NCBI GenBank assembly: GCA_964424985.1
Contig: CAYRKQ010000023.1
Span: 1-11,099 of the forward strand
Origin: CAYRKQ01 sp964424985
GTDB lineage: Bacteria > Patescibacteriota > Saccharimonadia > Saccharimonadales > UBA7683
Direction of reading: 5' to 3'
Length of the DNA stretch: 11,099 nt
The translations under genes and the position numbers were made by a program. Below, piece after piece: positions 5,980 to 11,099 of this stretch. The number at the start of each line of letters is the position of its first letter. Position 1 is the stretch's first letter. The notes under the pieces are model-generated. The model ran no database searches and was not told the DNA's origin. It was given only the letters and a program-made list of their open reading frames with translations.

Positions 5980-8015
5980 TTTTTTGCCTTTCTTACTTTG
6001 TCTCTCGACGATGAATTGCTCGCCAAAATGTCCTGCAGATTTATATATTCACGAACACCCGGCCTTGGCTGGCTAACCGAAGTACTCTTCTGGGCTACAG
6101 ACGGGCTTGCATTAGTCGCATCTTGAGGTGCTTGTGTCGGCTGAACTTGCTTGAGATGAGCATGTGCATTTTGCGCATTTTCAACAAATTTAGAGGGGAT
6201 CTGCGTTGCTTCTTTGTACTCTTTTAGTTTTACGTTGGCCACCTTGGGTGCGGCAGTAATATCGAGCGTTCTCGCCTTCACGCAGGGCAGCAGCTTGCCT
6301 TCAGAGCTTAGTCGTAAAAAGAGTTCTCGAGGGTGCAGTCCAGTCAGCATTTGAACCCGGACGTCGCTTTGTTTTAAGCCTTTGGCTTTTTCAGCTTCTA
6401 AAATTTCTTTTGGCAGTTCGATGGTTAAGTTACCTTCCAGAGCACGTGCGTCTTCTTCGGAAACTTTAAACACGTAGTAGTTCATGACATTGGTGAAGAT
6501 GGAATCTTGCAGGTCTTTTTCAATCTGGCCGAAGTACTGCTGCGTTAAAATGACGGAAAGGTTAAATTTTCTGGCTTCAGCCAAAATTGAAGACAAAGCT
6601 GGATTCTGCACAACAGAGACTTCATCAATTATAAGAATAACTTTTTGATTAAACGCCCGTGCCTGAGCAAGTAAAAATATCTGCTGAATCAACAGCCCCG
6701 CAACTGTTTTAACCACTTTTTCGCCCATACTGACCTTGTTGAGTGAAAAGACTGTCAGGAAGTTACTGTTTATAATCTGTGCCATTGAAGTGGCGTGTTC
6801 GCCATTGCCAGCAAGTGATGGTTGCATCTGCATTTCATCAACTAAACTCACAATCGGGGAGATTCCCTCGTTATAATACTTTGTTCTGATCTCGTTATAA
6901 TCGGTACCGAAGAAATGGGCAATATTGTCTGGTACATAGCCTTTAACATGGTCGAGTAGCTTGTTCCGATATTCAACATCGGTTATAAAACGCTTAAGAT
7001 TATCCAAACTCATAGCTTGCGCGGTCATCAATACATACAGCGAAAACCGAAGAACGCGCTCTAACTTAGGGTTGTGCTGATCAGAAAGAAGCGACTTAAA
7101 GAGAGTCCCTGTCAGTTCAGTGGCTGCCTGAATATCCGTGCCGGCACCAGCAAATAATTCTGTTTCTTGGTCTTGCCCTTTAAAATCTACTACTGTGCTG
7201 TCCTGTATGCCTGCTAAATCGTTCTCGAGCGAGGCGTGAGGGTCTATGACAATAACGCGATAATTCTGTTTCAATCCAGCGGAATTTGCCAGCTTGTCGA
7301 CAATCAACGTAATCAGTTTTGATTTTCCACTGCCACTCATACCAATAATGAAGGAGTGCTTGTCGAAATCGTACGAAGGCAGCGTCAGGTAATAGTTATT
7401 TGGCAGATACGGGAAGGTGTCAACTTCAAACACGGCGCCCACGTTTTCGCTTTGCATAATGTGCAGCGACTTTTGAATATCCAGATATTTAGTAATTTTC
7501 TTCCGGAGATACCGTGTATTGGTAGAAAAATCAATTTCCAGTAAGTTGGTCGGAAATACCGCCATCAACCGTTTATTCACGTACCATTGATTCGCTGAGT
7601 TTTTAAAGTACAACCGGCCTCTGGTAACAGATTTTTCAGCATTGATTCGGCGAACCGTGAAAACGACAAATTGCAGGTCTTTCGCCTTCTTCACTTTATA
7701 TTTTTCCTTTAAATCAAGCAGACTTTGACCGCTCTTAATCACTACCAGCCGCTCGCGCAGCACATTGTCCTGAGCGGGCAGCCCGATTGCTTTCTTTTCA
7801 ATTGGCCGGAGTACCCCCACCTCAATATTATTGGAGAGTGCGCCAATATCTTTTTTACTTAAAATGAAGTAGCGAACGGTGTTTTCTTCAATTTTGACCA
7901 CCACCTGAAATTCACTCAATACTCCCACGTACTGAGAGAAAATGTTGTACAGTCGTTGCCAGTCCTCTTTGGTGACGGCTTCTTTGAGCAAATAAAATTC
8001 AAAACAGTATTTCAT
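5976..8015 (-). CDS. HerA/VirB4-like P-loop ATPase (DUF87 type)
   Basis: This 679-residue protein is of the FtsK/HerA superfamily of DNA- or protein-pumping ATPases. The Walker A is GMSGSGKS (225-232, K231, S232). A VIDPHASL block (257-263) is the aspartate-proline-histidine strand typical of HerA, VirB4 and TraG-like proteins. The Walker B is VILIIDE (459-465, D464/E465), followed by a sensor-type segment ending in SVILTQQ (487-493). The N-terminal 200 residues are mixed alpha/beta without membrane segments. Residues about 601-679 are Gln/Pro/Ser/Ala-rich and probably disordered, with a basic end. There is no N-terminal membrane anchor, unlike classic VirD4 coupling proteins. The next gene overlaps by ATGA. 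A TATAAT box lies upstream, but the Shine-Dalgarno before the ATG is weak. It could power a type IV pilus/secretion-like machine or act on DNA ends; the sequence does not decide. Confidence 0.88.
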   Translation of the reverse strand: MKYCFEFYLLKEAVTKEDWQRLYNIFSQYVGVLSEFQVVVKIEENTVRYFILSKKDIGALSNNIEVGVLRPIEKKAIGLPAQDNVLRERLVVIKSGQSLLDLKEKYKVKKAKDLQFVVFTVRRINAEKSVTRGRLYFKNSANQWYVNKRLMAVFPTNLLEIDFSTNTRYLRKKITKYLDIQKSLHIMQSENVGAVFEVDTFPYLPNNYYLTLPSYDFDKHSFIIGMSGSGKSKLITLIVDKLANSAGLKQNYRVIVIDPHASLENDLAGIQDSTVVDFKGQDQETELFAGAGTDIQAATELTGTLFKSLLSDQHNPKLERVLRFSLYVLMTAQAMSLDNLKRFITDVEYRNKLLDHVKGYVPDNIAHFFGTDYNEIRTKYYNEGISPIVSLVDEMQMQPSLAGNGEHATSMAQIINSNFLTVFSLNKVSMGEKVVKTVAGLLIQQIFLLAQARAFNQKVILIIDEVSVVQNPALSSILAEARKFNLSVILTQQYFGQIEKDLQDSIFTNVMNYYVFKVSEEDARALEGNLTIELPKEILEAEKAKGLKQSDVRVQMLTGLHPRELFLRLSSEGKLLPCVKARTLDITAAPKVANVKLKEYKEATQIPSKFVENAQNAHAHLKQVQPTQAPQDATNASPSVAQKSTSVSQPRPGVREYINLQDILASNSSSRDKVRKAKK

Positions 8016-8038
8016 AATCTGTTACTTAACTGTCATAA

Positions 8039-8044
8039 ATTATA
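8039..8044 (-). promoter_or_regulatory. Candidate -10 box for the ATPase gene pair
   Basis: A perfect TATAAT on the minus strand in the 84-bp spacer between the surface-protein stop and the ATPase ATG. The expected start is near 8032, giving a leader of about 17 nt. No acceptable -35 hexamer is found at 16-18 nt and there is no TGn extension, so either an activator is needed or the pair is mainly read from upstream. Confidence 0.45.
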
Positions 8045-8099
8045 CGCTACCCCCCATCAAACCGCTACCACTTTATCCACCCTGCTAGAAGATACTTCC

Positions 8100-10733
8100 T
8101 CAGAGCTCCTCTTCTTCAAGTAAGCGCAGGTTCATAAACCCCATGGCGGCACCTAGGCCAGTCACGGAACCAGCAGCAAGCAGTAATAACGACGATGTGC
8201 TGTGTTGAGAATTTTGTGCAAATGCTTTTTTAATCACTCCTTGGTGGTGAGCCGTTGTCTGCACCGGGGGATTTCCTGAAAACTGCTCGGTATTCCCTCC
8301 CGAAAGTGCATCTGCGAAGGATTGTGGATTTGCCGCCCGAGAGAACGAACGAAGACCGTTCGCAAACACGTTCCGTGCTACCCGCGTAGGGGAAGCCAGC
8401 ACTTCCTCCGGCTGGCCTGATGGTGAATCTGATGCTCCATCGGTTGGGTCGTTGGGCAGGAGTGTTACCGGTTCCTCTTCCCGCTCCAGAGTCGGCGGAT
8501 CTTCAGTTTCTGAAGATTCATCTGGTGCTTCATTGTTTTGTTCATCTTCATCGGATATTACATTTGGATCCTGATAGCCCGCCAGACCAGGCGCATCATC
8601 GCAGACATCGCCAATGCCATCTTCGTCAACGTCAGATTGATCTTCATTCCAGTCGTCAATACAGTTGTCTAGTTCATCATCAATCGAATCACCGTCACGT
8701 GTGATCACTGCTTTAAACGTTGCTGTCGCAAATTTCCCGGATGCGTTCGTCACCTTGAGTGTTATGAGCCCTTCGTACCCCTCGTCAAAAACATATTCAC
8801 TCACTGGCTCGGTTGAACTAATCTCATAAGTGCCATCTAAATCTACGTCCCATTGATACTGCGTGATCCCATTTGTATCATACGAACCAGAACCATCGAG
8901 TGCGACTTCTTCGCCTATTTTTGCATTCAGCCCCTCTCCAGCCCAGGCATAAGGCGCGGTTACGGACGTATCATTTATCTGTTGACCAACAGTTGCAGGC
9001 GTGTAGTCATTACGCTTTGCTTGCTGGTTATAGCTGCCGGCAGTGTGGGTCGCGAGATATTTGGCACTCTCATCTTCACTTCCAGTATCGGCAAGCGAAT
9101 TATTAGCCGCCATAATTGGTGAAATTGCTACCGGATCAATCTCTAGCGCCTTTTTCACGACATCAGCGTAGTGCTCATGCACATTGAGCCCCTCATCATC
9201 ACCAGTTGTTTTACCAACAATGTAAATGAGCTTTTTGACACCGGGGCGCCACTTTAAATCAAGCGCCATATGAAGAGCATTTTTTAGCTCGCCGTGTTGA
9301 GTTCGGCCTAAGAGATTAGTGAAACGCGGAACTTTTGTACTAAGCTGTGCGAGGCTTGACGTGAAATTGAGATTTACCTGACTTTTAGGGCCCGTCTTGC
9401 CGTTACTTCCTTCTGCTCTATTGTATGCAACAACCGCAAAACGGTAGGTATTGGCCACCTCCACAATTTGATTACGGATACCACCAATTACTAAACCCTT
9501 AATGGCCATGTCGTCTCTTTGGTAAAAGTTGGCCTCAGAAGCTTCGTTATATATAAACACAACGTCATAGTCCTGCTGTGTTCGAAGAGGAAAACCATCG
9601 ACTTGATCCTCTAGTTTTTGGTAAAGGACATTGGCAACCTCTTGATGTCCGCGTGGATTGTAATGAAACCAATCCGTGGGCAAGCGACTGCCGAAGGTGT
9701 TGATCCACTTTTCGGAGTTATGCCAAAAATCGCCCATGTCTGGCTCATATCCGACGAAGTGCTCTTTAATGCCATCGAAGTAGTAGATACCTGCTTTGTC
9801 CGGCTCATGTTCAGGTATGACGCCCCTTTGCACTTCGTCACCCAGCCGTCCTAATTCACGAACATTTTTACTCGCTTCATAGCTACCTGGCCCAAACAGA
9901 TCATTGAGCACAAAATTGTCATCTTTGGCCAGATACGGATACCCCACCAGCACAACCTTAGCATCAGACCGCAACTTCTCCCGAAGCCGTTTGAAAATCT
10001 CCCCCATATTGCGTTTGTATGAATAGGCATTCTCATTTTCAGAAAAACCTGCTGATCTTCTTACTTGCTCTCTGCATGCATTAGAGCTGGAAAGAACTGG
10101 TGCAAAGCAGTTTGTTACGACAGCAGCAAATTCAGCATCGTTACCCCCTACACTAACTATAACTACATCTGAACTTTCATCTACAAAATTGAGCTGGGCT
10201 TTTACGAATCGTGTGCAACCAAATTCTATTATTTGATCTGTCTTCTGCTTTATATGAAACCGATAATACTCCTCCTCTGTCTCGCGTTTTTCACATTGGT
10301 ACTTATTTTTGATCGCATCATAAATAACTTCATCTGGATCGTTTTGATCCACGCCGAGAAAACTTGGCGTCACTATCCAATGACCATCATCATCCATATC
10401 ATTATCATAAAGCAAATCGTTAGTAACAGAACCGCTACAAGCACGATTAATGAGCGTAATGTTGTTTCCGAGAGAGCGTAGTTGTTCGATGTACTTCTTG
10501 CCCCAATTTGAATTACTTCGATAGCAGTCCTTCGGGCCATAGTTATCTGTTGAGCCATCGGACTTTCGTGCACCATTACCAGCAATGTATGAATCGCCCA
10601 ACAGGGTTACTTTTATTCTACTCGCTGCACTAGCTTCGGCAGTTGACATAAATAACAATAATAGGCAAGCCAACGCAAACAAATAATAGGCTTTGCGTAA
10701 ATTTACTACAGGAGAGTTACCATCAATCCACAT
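8100..10733 (-). CDS. Multidomain surface protein: SGNH/GDSL hydrolase, vWA-like, PKD, TSP3, C-terminal anchor
   Basis: The 877-residue protein begins with a signal peptide (basic R13/K14, hydrophobic 15-29, ASA cleavage site near 34-36). The SGNH hydrolase domain follows (about 38-380): block I GDSYIAGNGA with Ser48, block II Gly in ACSG (98-101), block III GGND (196-199) and block V DWFH with D354 and H357. All four catalytic positions are present, so an active esterase or deacylase is expected. Residues about 386-560 resemble a von Willebrand A fold (DVVFIYNEAS strand, WRPGVKKLIYIVG strand) but without a normal DxSxS metal site. A PKD domain (593-678) has DGSGSYD and YQWDVDLDG. A calcium-binding thrombospondin type 3 segment (680-713) has DNC and DEDGIGDVCDD. 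An acidic Pro/Glu/Ser linker leads to a C-terminal membrane helix (848-867) with an acidic tail. The ATG is supported by AAAAGG 6 nt upstream. It overlaps the upstream gene by 28 nt. Confidence 0.88.
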   Translation of the reverse strand: MWIDGNSPVVNLRKAYYLFALACLLLLFMSTAEASAASRIKVTLLGDSYIAGNGARKSDGSTDNYGPKDCYRSNSNWGKKYIEQLRSLGNNITLINRACSGSVTNDLLYDNDMDDDGHWIVTPSFLGVDQNDPDEVIYDAIKNKYQCEKRETEEEYYRFHIKQKTDQIIEFGCTRFVKAQLNFVDESSDVVIVSVGGNDAEFAAVVTNCFAPVLSSSNACREQVRRSAGFSENENAYSYKRNMGEIFKRLREKLRSDAKVVLVGYPYLAKDDNFVLNDLFGPGSYEASKNVRELGRLGDEVQRGVIPEHEPDKAGIYYFDGIKEHFVGYEPDMGDFWHNSEKWINTFGSRLPTDWFHYNPRGHQEVANVLYQKLEDQVDGFPLRTQQDYDVVFIYNEASEANFYQRDDMAIKGLVIGGIRNQIVEVANTYRFAVVAYNRAEGSNGKTGPKSQVNLNFTSSLAQLSTKVPRFTNLLGRTQHGELKNALHMALDLKWRPGVKKLIYIVGKTTGDDEGLNVHEHYADVVKKALEIDPVAISPIMAANNSLADTGSEDESAKYLATHTAGSYNQQAKRNDYTPATVGQQINDTSVTAPYAWAGEGLNAKIGEEVALDGSGSYDTNGITQYQWDVDLDGTYEISSTEPVSEYVFDEGYEGLITLKVTNASGKFATATFKAVITRDGDSIDDELDNCIDDWNEDQSDVDEDGIGDVCDDAPGLAGYQDPNVISDEDEQNNEAPDESSETEDPPTLEREEEPVTLLPNDPTDGASDSPSGQPEEVLASPTRVARNVFANGLRSFSRAANPQSFADALSGGNTEQFSGNPPVQTTAHHQGVIKKAFAQNSQHSTSSLLLLAAGSVTGLGAAMGFMNLRLLEEEEL

Positions 10734-11099
10734 ACCTCGCCTTTTAATGAGCCGGTTATTATTGTTATTTTAAAGGGTTTTACTCTACTGTTAAATTTAT
10801 ATGCGAGCTTGTCGCTGTCAATCTCGTCATATGAGCCATCCACCTCCCAGTCTTCACTTTTCAGAAACTCTGTTAGCTCACCGACACATTCTTCATAAGT
10901 GAACGCTGATTCCGCGGCAGACAGATATAGAAACATACCGGGTTTATTGTAGACGCCTTTCCAGTCTTTTCCACCGTAGTCTTCTGAGCGGCGGACTATC
11001 TTTAGGTTATCTGATTCGTAATTATAGATTTTTTCTTTACGGATGAGCTTAATTGATTCTGGGGCACTGTGATATCTGGCGACTTTATAGATTTTGTAG
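10706..11099 (-). CDS. Unrecognised protein, C-terminal part only (truncated by window edge)
   Basis: The frame is open from the right edge (first full codon at 11096-11098) to a TAG at 10706-10708, giving at least 130 residues. An internal ATG at 10934-10936 lacks a Shine-Dalgarno site and the reading frame upstream of it looks equally coding, so I treat this as the 3' end of a longer gene. The visible part is soluble in character, rich in Lys, Glu and Tyr: an N-terminal basic segment, an EECVGELTEFLKSEDWEVDG helix-like segment and a C-terminal beta-like segment FKITIITGSLKGEV. No known domain is recognised. Its last 28 nt overlap the start of the surface-protein gene in another frame, so the two are probably cotranscribed. 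Confidence 0.7.
   Translation of the reverse strand, partial: YKIYKVARYHSAPESIKLIRKEKIYNYESDNLKIVRRSEDYGGKDWKGVYNKPGMFLYLSAAESAFTYEECVGELTEFLKSEDWEVDGSYDEIDSDKLAYKFNSRVKPFKITIITGSLKGEVCGLMVTLL

Noticed and set aside
5976..8015. HerA-type anti-phage defence pair (HerA with SIR2, DUF4297 or NurA)
   Set aside because: The ATPase would fit, but the partner gene has no visible nuclease or NADase motif and the surroundings hold no other defence gene.
8420..8704. Plus-strand open frame of 94 codons opposite the surface protein
   Set aside because: The His/Arg/Leu-rich product is what results from reading the Asp/Glu-rich linker and TSP3 code backwards. No start signal was seen.
10233..10585. Hydrophobic antisense and out-of-frame open frames near the start of the SGNH domain
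   Set aside because: They look like membrane segments only because of T-rich codons. The minus-strand SGNH frame carries conserved motifs across the same bases.

Overview
The window looks like chromosomal DNA from a Candidate Phyla Radiation (Patescibacteria) bacterium, most likely Saccharibacteria (TM7) or a close relative. This is inferred from gene content and no database was searched. The clues are a compact GatCAB operon, a small secreted DUF4214 protein, a soluble HerA/VirB4-like ATPase paired with a hexad-repeat protein, a very large modular surface protein, and the 7-bp AAATACG tandem repeat that I associate with CPR genomes. Several genes end in TGA and no gene has an in-frame TGA, so the standard bacterial code fits and the UGA-Gly code of Gracilibacteria/Absconditabacteria does not.

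Left part (1-3386, minus strand): gatC, gatA and gatB, in that order, encode the tRNA-dependent amidotransferase that converts Glu-tRNA(Gln) and/or Asp-tRNA(Asn) to the amidated forms. gatA and gatB overlap by ATGA. A run of 10 N hides the start of gatA and abuts a degenerate 7-bp tandem repeat; the same repeat family is inserted in frame inside gatA. Downstream of gatB, at the window edge, lies either the start of a secreted-protein gene or a terminator hairpin.

Middle (3387-5271): a compact divergent promoter region serves gatC (extended -10, almost leaderless) and a plus-strand alpha/beta hydrolase (TTTACA-17-TATGAT). The hydrolase converges on a secreted DUF4214 protein, which has a near-ideal promoter (TTGACA-18-TATAAT). 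Behind that promoter sits a 124-bp imperfect inverted-repeat element, probably a dispersed REP/MITE-like repeat.

Right part (5272-11099, minus strand): transcription would run from a truncated unknown gene at the right edge, through an 877-residue surface protein (signal peptide, SGNH/GDSL hydrolase, vWA-like, PKD, thrombospondin type 3 repeat, acidic linker, C-terminal membrane anchor), then across an 84-bp spacer with a TATAAT box to the P-loop ATPase and its partner, whose start overlaps the ATPase stop by ATGA. The ATPase plus hexad-repeat protein is the best candidate for a poorly described system. The surface protein may act in contact with a host or neighbouring cell.

No tRNA, rRNA, CRISPR array, transposase or integrase was seen. 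The longest stretch without a gene is the 209 bp at 5063-5271, which holds the DUF4214 promoter and the inverted repeat.
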